From an uncultured Myxococcales bacterium (lineage in GTDB: Bacteria; Myxococcota_A; UBA9042; DTJE01), in the NCBI GenBank assembly GCA_937975765.1, contig CALJUR010000047.1, positions 1-64,000 of the forward strand: a DNA stretch of 64,000 bases, written 5' to 3'. A model generated the notes under the pieces. The model was not told the origin of the DNA, ran no database searches, and saw nothing but the letters and a program-made list of their open reading frames with translations. Of the stretch, positions 52,292 through 62,546 are shown one piece after another. Numbering within the stretch: the stretch's first letter is position 1; each line of letters starts with the position of its first letter. The position numbers were made by a program, and so were the translations under genes.

Positions 52292-53592
52292 ACACCCGAT
52301 CCCTGGCGTGGCTGGCGGCGGTGGTGCTGCTGGCCCCCTCGACGGCCCTCGCCGCCGGGGCCGACCCCTCCCTGCCCCTGCTGGGATTCCTGGTCGTCAT
52401 CCTGCTGGCCGCCAAGCTGGCCGGCCACCTGGCGATCCGGCTGGGCCAGCCCTCCGTGCTGGGCGAGCTGGTCGCGGGCGTGGTCCTGGGCAACCTGGCC
52501 CTCCTCGGCGTACCCGGGCTGGACCGGCTTGCGACCGACCCGTCCGTGGACATGCTGGCCCGCCTGGGGGTCCTGGTCCTGCTGTTCGAGGTGGGGCTGG
52601 AATCGACGGTCCGGGACATGGTGAAGGTGGGGCTGTCCTCGCTGCTGGTGGCCCTGCTGGGCGTCGCCGTCCCGATGGCGCTGGGCTGGGGCGTCGGGGC
52701 GTGGCTGCTGCCGGACCACTCCACGTATGTCCACCTGTTCCTGGGGGCGACGCTGACCGCGACCAGCGTCGGGATCACGGCCCGGGTGCTGAAGGACCTG
52801 GACCTTTCCACCGGCCGGGAAGCACGGATCATCCTGGGAGCCGCGGTGATCGACGACGTGCTGGGGCTGGTGGTGCTGGCCGTCGTTTCCGGGATCATCG
52901 CCGCCGCCGACCGCGGCGAGACGATGGGGATCGGGTCGCAGGCCTGGATCCTGGGCAAGGCGGTGCTGTTCCTGGGGGGCGGCCTGGCCATCGGGTCGTT
53001 CCTGTCTCCGCGGGTCTTCGGGCTGGCCTCCCGCCTGAGAGGTGCAGGCATCCTGCTGGCGCTGGCCCTGGTGTTCTGCTTCCTGCTGTCCCTGGCGGCC
53101 GGCCTGGCGGGCCTGGCCCCGATCGTGGGCGCCTTCGCGGCCGGCCTGTTGCTGGAGCCCGTGCACTACCGGGAACTGGCCCGGCGGGAGGCCCACCAAC
53201 TGGAGGACCTGCTGCACCCGCTGGCCTCGTTCCTGGTGCCGGTCTTCTTCGTGCAGATGGGGGCCCGGGTGGACCTTCGGACCTTCGCGTCGATCGACGC
53301 GCTGTGGCTGGCCGGGGCCCTGACGATCGCGGCCGTCCTGGGGAAGCAGGCGTGCTCGCTGGGCGTGATCGACCGCGGCGTGAACCGGCTGGCGGTCGGC
53401 CTGGGCATGATCCCCCGCGGCGAGGTCGGCCTGATCTTCGCCTCCATCGGCCTGGGACTGCACGTTGCCGGCGAGCCGATCGTCGATGCCACCACGTACT
53501 CGGCGGTCGTCATCATGGTCATTGTCACGACGATGGTGACCCCCCCGCTGATCGGCTGGGGATTCCGGCGGGGGGGGCGAGCCGGTTCCTGA
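52288..53592 (+). CDS. KefB-type cation/proton antiporter
   Basis: A 434-residue CPA2-type antiporter. A predicted N-terminal signal-like hydrophobic segment precedes the first helix. Family marks: LGQPSVLGELVAGVVLGN, LFEVGLESTVRDMVKVG, TATSVGITARVLKDL, and the ion-binding Asp pair in AAVIDDVLGLVVLA. The C-terminus has GLGMIPRGEVGLIFASIGL. No C-terminal RCK (KTN) regulatory domain is present, in contrast to full-length KefB/C. It overlaps the preceding antiporter gene. Confidence 0.9.
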   Translation: MNTRSLAWLAAVVLLAPSTALAAGADPSLPLLGFLVVILLAAKLAGHLAIRLGQPSVLGELVAGVVLGNLALLGVPGLDRLATDPSVDMLARLGVLVLLFEVGLESTVRDMVKVGLSSLLVALLGVAVPMALGWGVGAWLLPDHSTYVHLFLGATLTATSVGITARVLKDLDLSTGREARIILGAAVIDDVLGLVVLAVVSGIIAAADRGETMGIGSQAWILGKAVLFLGGGLAIGSFLSPRVFGLASRLRGAGILLALALVFCFLLSLAAGLAGLAPIVGAFAAGLLLEPVHYRELARREAHQLEDLLHPLASFLVPVFFVQMGARVDLRTFASIDALWLAGALTIAAVLGKQACSLGVIDRGVNRLAVGLGMIPRGEVGLIFASIGLGLHVAGEPIVDATTYSAVVIMVIVTTMVTPPLIGWGFRRGGRAGS

Positions 53593-53724
53593 CGCGCCCG
53601 CGCCTCCAGCCCGTCCCGCGGCAGGATGATGATGGCGCACAAGCGCTCGATCGGCGTATCATCGGCCGGAAGGGTTCCCCGCTTTCCGGGGCCCGCATTC
53701 CCCGACCACCAAGGAGGCCGGACC

Positions 53725-53943
53725 GTGTACGTGCCCTCGCCCACCCCGACGCAACCGGGAATCATGGGACGGATCGTCAAGTGGGTGCTGGGCTGCCTCC
53801 TCCTGGGAATCGCCCTGCTGCTGCCCTACAAGGCCCGGATCAACCTGTCCGAGCTGCTGGGGCGCATCACCAACGCGGTATACACCGGGTACATCCGCAT
53901 GCTGGCCTGGCTGTTGCGCAAAGTGCAGGAGCCCTCGCGATGA
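53725..53943 (+). CDS. Small single-helix membrane protein
   Basis: A 72-residue protein with one central membrane helix (WVLGCLLLGIALLLPYK) followed by an amphipathic region (NLSELLGRITNAVYTGYIRML). It begins at GTG 53725, set by AAGGAGG seven bases upstream. Its stop overlaps the PP-loop ATPase gene (ATGA). No family is recognised; the tight coupling suggests it recruits or anchors the ATPase to the membrane. Confidence 0.6.
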   Translation: MYVPSPTPTQPGIMGRIVKWVLGCLLLGIALLLPYKARINLSELLGRITNAVYTGYIRMLAWLLRKVQEPSR

Positions 53944-54803
53944 ATGCGGACTTCCCTTCCCGGGTCGCCATCCTCTACTCGGGCGGCACGGACTCGACGG
54001 CCTCGGCCGCCCTGATGGCGCAGCAGTTCGACGAGATCCACCTGCTGAACTACCGGCGCCACGGGTTCGTGGGCGCCGAGCACTCGTCATACAACGCCGC
54101 GAAGCTGGCGGCGCGCTTCCCGGACCGGAAGTTCGTGCACTGGATCTACGAGACCACGCCGCTGGCGAAGTGGATCGCGGACCACCGGCGCCTGCACTAC
54201 GTGACCCGCCACGGGTTCATGACCCTGCAGAACTGCGGGCACTGCGCCCTGGCCAACCACATGGCGACCCTGGCCCACTGCCTGCGGCACGACGTGCACC
54301 ACCTGGCCGACGGCATCACCCGCGACTGGCCGTTCTTCCCCGGCCACATGGACCCCGTCATCGAGCGGCTGCGCGGGCTGGCGAGACGCTTCGACGTCAC
54401 GTACCACACGCCGGTGCTGCATTGCGACATCGACCGCCCGATGCCGTACATCGCGAAGATCCTGGCACCCGGCAAGGGGATGGACCCGAACCCCGACGCG
54501 GACACGACCGGCCGGATCCTGCTGCGGCTGGGCCTGTCGGAAACCGAGAACTACAAGGGGACCGCGACCGACCGCAAGGCCCAGGCCCGGTGCTGGCAGT
54601 TCATGCTGCCCAACATCTACATCCACTGGATCTTCCACGCGGCACAGCGCCCGAAGGCCTACGAGGCGGCGGTCACGGCCTACTTCGACGAGTTGATCGA
54701 CGACGCGACGGTGCTGCTGCAGGAACACGCGCGGTCAGGTGCCCACGACCGGATCTTCGCCTTCCTCGAACAGCCCCCCGTCCCCATCGCCCAGCAGCCG
54801 TAG
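53940..54803 (+). CDS. PP-loop ATPase (ATP-pyrophosphatase/QueC-like), function unknown
   Basis: A 287-residue nucleotide alpha-hydrolase. The PP-loop SGGTDSTASAALM lies near residue 15; VHWIYETTPLAKWIADHR and NCGHCALANHMATL (with two Cys and two His that may bind metal) follow. The fold resembles 7-cyano-7-deazaguanine synthase and other enzymes that adenylate a substrate carbonyl, but the QueC zinc-binding arrangement is not evident, so the substrate is open. The last 69 bases overlap the 3' end of the convergent SGNH gene. Confidence 0.78.
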   Translation: MNADFPSRVAILYSGGTDSTASAALMAQQFDEIHLLNYRRHGFVGAEHSSYNAAKLAARFPDRKFVHWIYETTPLAKWIADHRRLHYVTRHGFMTLQNCGHCALANHMATLAHCLRHDVHHLADGITRDWPFFPGHMDPVIERLRGLARRFDVTYHTPVLHCDIDRPMPYIAKILAPGKGMDPNPDADTTGRILLRLGLSETENYKGTATDRKAQARCWQFMLPNIYIHWIFHAAQRPKAYEAAVTAYFDELIDDATVLLQEHARSGAHDRIFAFLEQPPVPIAQQP

Positions 54804-56087
54804 CACGACGTTCGCCACGGATCGCGCCGTCAGCCGTTGACCGGCCGGGTTCGGGTGGATGTAGTCGCCCGGCAGGTAGTACCGCATGTCCGCCTTGCCG
54901 TCGCCCATCCAGGGCGTCAGGTCGGCGATCGGCACGTCCATCTCGCCGGCGAGTTTCCGCGCACTTTCGTTAAAGAGGCGGGCGTCCCGGATGCAGTCCA
55001 CGATGATTGCGGCAACGGCACGGCTGTAGGACTCGCGGGCCGCCTCCTCGTCGCCCAGGGCCTCCAGCGCTCGTCCCAGCAGGTAGTGGGGCCGGCTGCC
55101 AATACCCCGGTCCAGGTCCCGCGCCTGCAGCGCCTTGTCCCGCGCGCCCGCCGCGTCCCCGGCGTCCAGGGCGGCCTGCGCCTCGTCGATCCGCAGGCCC
55201 AGGCCCTCCGGAGGGTCCGGGATCTCGAACGGCAACTGGAAGGCCCGAACCACGAAGGCGACGGGGATCCGCCGCTGGCGGCACATCGAGACCATCGCAC
55301 GCAGGTTCTCCCCGTACCTGGCGATCGGGGTCCGGACGCTGGCCAGTTCGTAGATCCACCGGGGATCCGGCTTCCCCTTCGCCCAGTAGCCCAGCCGCAC
55401 CGTCGCCTCCAGGAGCGCCGCGGTCGGAGGGAAGAAGCGGAGGGCGTTGCCGACCCGGACCCGCGCCGCCGAGGGCAGCGAGGCCTCGCCGTCCTCCCGG
55501 CCGTCGGGGAAGAAGAAGCGAAGCCTTTCGACATCGTTGACGACGAAGTCGATCAGCACCAGGTCCGGCTTCCAGTCGTCGATGACCTCGGCCACCAGCC
55601 GCCGCCCCTGCCAGGACGTGTAGCCGATCTGCCCGGCGTTCCGGACGCGCGCGGCCGGCAACCGTTCACGGAGCAGGGACTGGAGGACCGCCGGCCAGGC
55701 CTGGTCCGCCTGGACCCCGTACCCGAACGTGGGGCTGCCGCCGAAGGCCGCGATCTCCGGCATGCCCCTGGACGGGTCCGGGGCCATCGCATCCGCCGGG
55801 CGGGTGATTCGCATGCCCTGGCGGTCGGTCCACACGTCCGTCCCTTCGAACGTCGTGTCGAGGTCCGGACGCACCCGCCACATCAGGTCGGGGTGCCATT
55901 CCAGCAGGGCTGCGACCCGCTGCAGCCGCTGAAGGTCGTATGGCGCGGAAATCCATGCGCGCCACACCACGCCGGCGATGCCGGCCACCACCAGGAGCAC
56001 GAAGGTCCAGAAGAAGCACCGGCAGCGGAGGCATGGCCTTTCGCCCTCCCCAGAGGGCAGGTATCCGGGGTCCCGGGACGATGACAT
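54735..56087 (-). CDS. Membrane-anchored SGNH/GDSL-type hydrolase
   Basis: A 450-residue protein with one N-terminal helix (FFWTFVLLVVAGIAGVVWRAW) and an exported SGNH domain. The catalytic blocks are visible: AAFGGSPTFGYGVQADQ (Ser nucleophile), FVVNDVERLRFF (block III Asn), and GDYIHPNPAG (Asp/His pair). A helical TPR-like stretch (residues ~290-350, DEAQAALDAGDAAGARDKALQARDLD) interrupts the domain. It probably removes or transfers acyl groups on a surface glycan. It ends inside the PP-loop gene on the other strand. Confidence 0.8.
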   Translation of the reverse strand: MSSSRDPGYLPSGEGERPCLRCRCFFWTFVLLVVAGIAGVVWRAWISAPYDLQRLQRVAALLEWHPDLMWRVRPDLDTTFEGTDVWTDRQGMRITRPADAMAPDPSRGMPEIAAFGGSPTFGYGVQADQAWPAVLQSLLRERLPAARVRNAGQIGYTSWQGRRLVAEVIDDWKPDLVLIDFVVNDVERLRFFFPDGREDGEASLPSAARVRVGNALRFFPPTAALLEATVRLGYWAKGKPDPRWIYELASVRTPIARYGENLRAMVSMCRQRRIPVAFVVRAFQLPFEIPDPPEGLGLRIDEAQAALDAGDAAGARDKALQARDLDRGIGSRPHYLLGRALEALGDEEAARESYSRAVAAIIVDCIRDARLFNESARKLAGEMDVPIADLTPWMGDGKADMRYYLPGDYIHPNPAGQRLTARSVANVVLRLLGDGDGGLFEEGEDPVVGT

Positions 56088-56094
56088 GGCCTCC

Positions 56095-56361
56095 TCAGGG
56101 TATCAGGCTGTAGATCGCGGGCAGGACGTTGTGCCCGGTGAACAGGTTCACCATCAGGCCCAGCAGCCCGACGAACAGCAGTACCGGGATCAGCCAGTAG
56201 CGGCGAGTCTCCCGGATCCGCAGGAACATGTAAAGGAACAGGTCCCAGCGGCTGGCGAAGGCCATGCGGCCGTCCGGGCGGCCGGGAGGCACGCCGGGGA
56301 CGACTTCCGGGGCACCCTTCTCCGGGACGACCGGCGCGGGCTGGATGGGCGAGGGCGACAT
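56095..56361 (-). CDS. DUF5989-type small membrane protein
   Basis: An 88-residue protein. The last half matches DUF5989: DLFLYMFLRIRETRRYWLIP, one membrane helix (VLLFVGLLGLMVNLF) and an end PAIYSLIP. The N-terminal 35 residues are Pro-rich. DUF5989 genes usually accompany SxtJ-like membrane proteins, carbamoyltransferases and SGNH proteins in cell-surface clusters. It lies eight bases upstream of the SGNH gene and is probably co-transcribed with it. Confidence 0.78.
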   Translation of the reverse strand: MSPSPIQPAPVVPEKGAPEVVPGVPPGRPDGRMAFASRWDLFLYMFLRIRETRRYWLIPVLLFVGLLGLMVNLFTGHNVLPAIYSLIP

Positions 56362-56388
56362 CGTGCCTCCTCCGTCAACAAGGACGTA

Positions 56389-56417
56389 TTGCTAGCAGCA
56401 AGCCGGGCAACAAGCAA
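56389..56417 (-). promoter_or_regulatory. Promoter of the DUF5989-SGNH operon
   Basis: On the minus strand TTGCTT (56417-56412), 17 bp, TAGCAA (56394-56389), about 30 bases before the DUF5989 start codon. The region also has ATTGCT/AGCAAT inverted arms. Confidence 0.4.
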
Positions 56418-56476
56418 TGAGATTCTGGGCGCTTTCACGCACAGGTCACGCACGGGCCATCCTTCGGTACGAATCG

Positions 56477-57604
56477 TCAGGATGCTCCCTCCAGCGACCG
56501 TTCCCGGAGGGTCTTCTCGACCCAGCCCGAAAGGATGCCCGTCACGGTCCGGATCCCTTCCACGGTCCAGTGCGAGTCGGGCTGGGTCCCGGCGGCCTGC
56601 CACGCGGGGTCGTCCGAGACGTCCACGACCCGGACGCCCGGATGGCGCCCCGCCCAGCGCGCGATCGCCAGCGAGTGCTGGTGGGGACCGCGAATCGTCC
56701 GCAACTGCGGGTAGTGGGACCCGTCCCTCATGTCGGACACGATCATCAGCGCCGACCCGCCCGCCTTCTCGACGAAGTCGTCGAAGATCGCAAGCAACTT
56801 CTCCTCGAAGGCCGCGTCGGCCCCCTTCCCCGGGGCCCCCAGCACCGTCGCCGCCAGGACGTACAGCGGCTCGAAGTGGGACGCCACCAGCAGCCGGTAG
56901 ATCGGGTTCCCGCCCAGCAGGGCCTGCCGGAAGCCGTGGTCGACGCCCGGGGTCATGTGGTGGGCCGGCAGGTAGACGACGACCAGGTCGGGCGAAAGTT
57001 CCCGGGACGCGTAACCGACCAGTTCTCCCAGGGCCCCGGCGCCGCCCGCGGCCAGCCCGAAGTTGAACACCCGCGTCTCCAGGTTCCGGGTGTCGCGCAA
57101 CTGCCGCTCCAGCCAGGCATCCGGGGCGTCCGGATCCTCGACCCCGGCGCCGAGGATCATCGAGCAGCCGACCAGCGCGATCGTCGGCACCCCTTCCGGC
57201 CGATCCCGCCCCGGCGCGCCGCGCATCAGGAACTCGTTGGTCTGCCGGGCCGACACGCCAAGGCCGTTGGGGACGAACAGGTCCGTTCCGGGCAGCCGGG
57301 TGAGGAGGGCCCGATCGGACACGCTCTCCCCGTACCAGGACAGGAACCCCAGCACCAGCAGCAGGCCGATGGCGCGGGAGAGCCAGGGAAACCGAGGGCG
57401 GGGGAGCCACCGGGCGATGACGAGGAACGACACGAAGGCGAGGGCCGCGCCCAGGGCGTACCGGACCTCGGTGGCGTCCAGCATCCGCGACCGGGCGCAC
57501 AGCAGCAGGAACGCCGCCAACCCCCAGACCGCCGCCAGGATCCCGGTGCCGGCCCGCAGGACGGACACGGTCCAGCCCAGGCAGCGACGCAGCCTCTCCC
57601 TCAT
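56477..57604 (-). CDS. Membrane protein with SGNH-hydrolase-like domain
   Basis: A 375-residue protein with three N-terminal membrane helices (about residues 18-100) and an exported domain resembling SGNH hydrolases: ALVGCSMILGAGVEDPD in the position of the Ser block (Ser preceded by Cys), VVVYLPAHHMTPGVDHGF, and DSHWTVEGIRTV as the Asp-x-x-His block equivalent. The canonical Asn of block III is not obvious, so catalysis is uncertain. It belongs with the neighbouring SGNH/DUF5989 group for envelope polymer modification. Confidence 0.68.
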   Translation of the reverse strand: MRERLRRCLGWTVSVLRAGTGILAAVWGLAAFLLLCARSRMLDATEVRYALGAALAFVSFLVIARWLPRPRFPWLSRAIGLLLVLGFLSWYGESVSDRALLTRLPGTDLFVPNGLGVSARQTNEFLMRGAPGRDRPEGVPTIALVGCSMILGAGVEDPDAPDAWLERQLRDTRNLETRVFNFGLAAGGAGALGELVGYASRELSPDLVVVYLPAHHMTPGVDHGFRQALLGGNPIYRLLVASHFEPLYVLAATVLGAPGKGADAAFEEKLLAIFDDFVEKAGGSALMIVSDMRDGSHYPQLRTIRGPHQHSLAIARWAGRHPGVRVVDVSDDPAWQAAGTQPDSHWTVEGIRTVTGILSGWVEKTLRERSLEGAS

Positions 57605-57673
57605 TCCCGATCCGCCCTGATTTCCCGGAAGACCCCGGACGACAGGGAATGATGCCCGGATGCGCAGGGAAGT

Positions 57674-59233
57674 TCAACCGGTCGCCCGGAACGCCTCGAT
57701 CCCGGAACCGACGGCAGCCACCAGCAGCACGGCCAGCAACGCCAGCGTCACCGCGACGGTCGAGGCCGGCCAGTCCGGTTCGGGCACGAACCACAGGTCG
57801 ATCCGCGGGTCCAGGTCGGCCGTGCGGATCCGCGGCCCGGCGCCCTCCAGCCCGGCCCAGGGGCAGTCCCCGGCCAGATCGCCCCCCAGGATCGCGTGCC
57901 GCAGCAGCCAGGGGTGGCCCGCGATCGGCGAGAACTGCGGCACGAAGTTGGTGCGGAACAGGTTGTCGGTCTCGGGGGGGGTCAGGGGGCGCCCCTGCGC
58001 GTCCAGGTGGATCGCGGAGTACGGCGTATACGGCACCGCGGCGAAGAAGTCGGTGTACCGGACCAGCAGGCCGGGCAGGTTGACCGCGATGCCGGCCGCG
58101 ACCAGCACGGCCAGTCCCGCGCGCCGGGCCCGCCGCGACGCGCCCTCCTTCCCGATCGCCATCGCGACCAGCACGGCCAGCGGGCCGATCGCCGGTACCA
58201 GGTAGCGCGGCCCCCACTGCTCGGACCCGTGCCAGATCGAGAAGCCGGAATACAGCAGCAGCAGCGCCACGAACCCCAGCCCGCAAGCGACGCCCGTGAC
58301 GCGGCCCTCCCGCCACGCGCGCCGGAAGCCCGGGATCGCCAGCACGGCCAGGGGCGCGAACCACAGCAGCCCCCGCCCCGGCGACAGCAGCAGGCCGAAC
58401 AGCGCCGCGGGGGCCGGCAGCCCCAGCGTCTGCGGCACCAGGAAGAACCCGTAGTCCACCGACGCCGGCTGCCCGAACCGCACCCAGTTCCAGGCGACCG
58501 TCGCGGCCACGCCCGGCAGCATCGCCAGGGCCATCCAGCCCGCCGCGCGCCCCGGCCGCTCCACGTCCCGCACCAGCAGCCACGCACCCGCCCCGCCCGC
58601 GATCGCCGCGAAGGGCAGCAGCGCCGGCTTGGCGAACACCAGCCCGCCCAGGCACAGGCCCAGCAGCCCCGCCGACCTCGCCCCCGGCCGGCGCTCCAGC
58701 CGGGCCAGCGCCCCCACGGTGGCGTTGACCGCCGCGGCCTGCAACGCCTCGGAGTAGTGCGAGACCAGGTACGGCAGCAGGCAGGTCGCCCCGCCGGCCA
58801 GCACCGCCATCCCCGCGGCCCGACGGCGCGGCACGCCGGCCTCCGCCAGGGCCAGGAACAGCAGCATCACGGCCAGCGCCCCGACCGCCGCCGGGGTCAG
58901 CCCCCGGGCCAGCCGAAGCGCGACCTCGGTATCCGCCGGCGGCAGGCCCGCGATCGACACCAGCCGTTCCAGGGCCTGGCCCGGCACCTCGACCAGGCTC
59001 TGCGCCAGGGGGTACTTCGAGAAGTGGCGGCCGTCCGGCGCCTGCACCGTGAAGCCGGCCATCGGGTAGGACGAGTCCAGGCGGCCCTCGGTCACCAGCC
59101 CGCGGGCGACCGACACCATCGCGGTCGCGTCGCCCGACGGGGGCTGGCGCGCCGACAGCGCCCACAGGACCGCGAACGTCGCCAGGAACAGCGCGCGCGC
59201 GGCGGATCGCCCGGCTGCGGGACGCGTGGCCAC
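57674..59233 (-). CDS. Multi-spanning membrane protein, GT-C glycosyltransferase-like
   Basis: A 519-residue protein with about twelve membrane helices. The N-terminal loop contains PPSGDATAMVSVARGLVTEG, an acidic motif at the position where GT-C transferases keep a catalytic Asp, and HFSKYPLAQSL. A second large loop follows YSGFSIWHGSEQWGPRYLVPAIGPL, and the C-terminal soluble part has PQFSPIAGHPWLLRHAI. It likely uses a lipid-linked sugar to modify a surface lipid or protein. Its N-terminus lies 19 bases from the diguanylate cyclase gene, in the same direction. Confidence 0.7.
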   Translation of the reverse strand: MATRPAAGRSAARALFLATFAVLWALSARQPPSGDATAMVSVARGLVTEGRLDSSYPMAGFTVQAPDGRHFSKYPLAQSLVEVPGQALERLVSIAGLPPADTEVALRLARGLTPAAVGALAVMLLFLALAEAGVPRRRAAGMAVLAGGATCLLPYLVSHYSEALQAAAVNATVGALARLERRPGARSAGLLGLCLGGLVFAKPALLPFAAIAGGAGAWLLVRDVERPGRAAGWMALAMLPGVAATVAWNWVRFGQPASVDYGFFLVPQTLGLPAPAALFGLLLSPGRGLLWFAPLAVLAIPGFRRAWREGRVTGVACGLGFVALLLLYSGFSIWHGSEQWGPRYLVPAIGPLAVLVAMAIGKEGASRRARRAGLAVLVAAGIAVNLPGLLVRYTDFFAAVPYTPYSAIHLDAQGRPLTPPETDNLFRTNFVPQFSPIAGHPWLLRHAILGGDLAGDCPWAGLEGAGPRIRTADLDPRIDLWFVPEPDWPASTVAVTLALLAVLLVAAVGSGIEAFRATG

Positions 59234-59252
59234 CTTCCCCCTCGCCCGGTCC

Positions 59253-60136
59253 CTAGTCGGCCAGGGACACGCGGTTGCGCCCCCCGGCCTTCGACCGGTA
59301 CAGCGCCCCGTCGGCCCGCCGCAGCGCGTCCTGCAGGTCGGGCACCTCGCCGCCGCTGCCGGCCACCCGCACCCCGAACGAGCACGTCAGGTGCAGCGGC
59401 TCCCCGCGGCCCACCGGGATCGGCCCGGCCTCGATGATCGCCCGAACCGCCTCGGTCGTCTTCATCGCTTCGTCCACCGAGCCGGCCGGGAAGACCGCCA
59501 GGAACTCCTCGCCGCCCACGCGGGCCACCAGCGCGTCCTCCGGGAACCCCGCCTGCAGCCGCTTCGCCACCACGCGCAGCACCTGGTCCCCGACCGCGTG
59601 CCCGCGCAGGTCGTTGACCCGCTTGAAGTGGTCGATGTCGCCCATCACGAACGCCACCTGCCCGCACGACGGGTCCGCGCCGAACGAGGACGCGTACCAC
59701 CGCTCCATGCCCCGGCGGTTCCACAGGCCGGTCAGCGCGTCCGTCTCCGCCAGGCGCTCCAGCCGCTCCTGCAGTTCCACGATCCGCTGGCCCGCGCGCA
59801 CCCGCACCGCCAGTTCGTCCTTGTCGAACGGCTTGCGCAGGTAGTCGTCGGCGCCGGCCCCGATGCCGGTGACCAGGTCCGCCTTCCCCTCCCGGGCCGT
59901 CAGGAAGACGATGTAGGTGTACGTGCCGTCCTGCCCCTCCCGGATGCGGCGCACCAGGTCCAGGCCGCTCATCCCGGGCATCTCCCAGTCGGTGATGACG
60001 AACGGCACGCGGTGGCGCTGGTGCAGTTCCAGGGCCTCCCGCGCGTCCCCGGCCTGCAGCACGTCGTACCCCAGTTCCTGCAGGTACCTTTCCAGCATGC
60101 GGCGGGTCAGGCGGTTGTCCTCGACGATCAGGATCC

Positions 60137-60140
<4 letters not shown>
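59253..60140 (-). CDS. Response regulator-diguanylate cyclase (REC-GGDEF)
   Basis: A 295-residue signalling enzyme. A receiver domain (phosphoacceptor Asp51 in VITDWEMPGMSG; VEDN acidic pocket; Lys in LRKPFDKDEL) is fused to a GGDEF domain with the intact GGEEF motif at residues 209-213, so it should make c-di-GMP. No RxxD inhibitory site is seen five residues upstream. It starts with GTG 60140 inside the stop of the histidine kinase gene (GTGA), so the kinase is its obvious phosphodonor. The PilZ protein at 37 kb is a possible effector. Confidence 0.93.
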
Positions 60141-62530
<2,390 letters not shown>

Positions 62531-62546
62531 CCAGTCCTCTCCGGGT

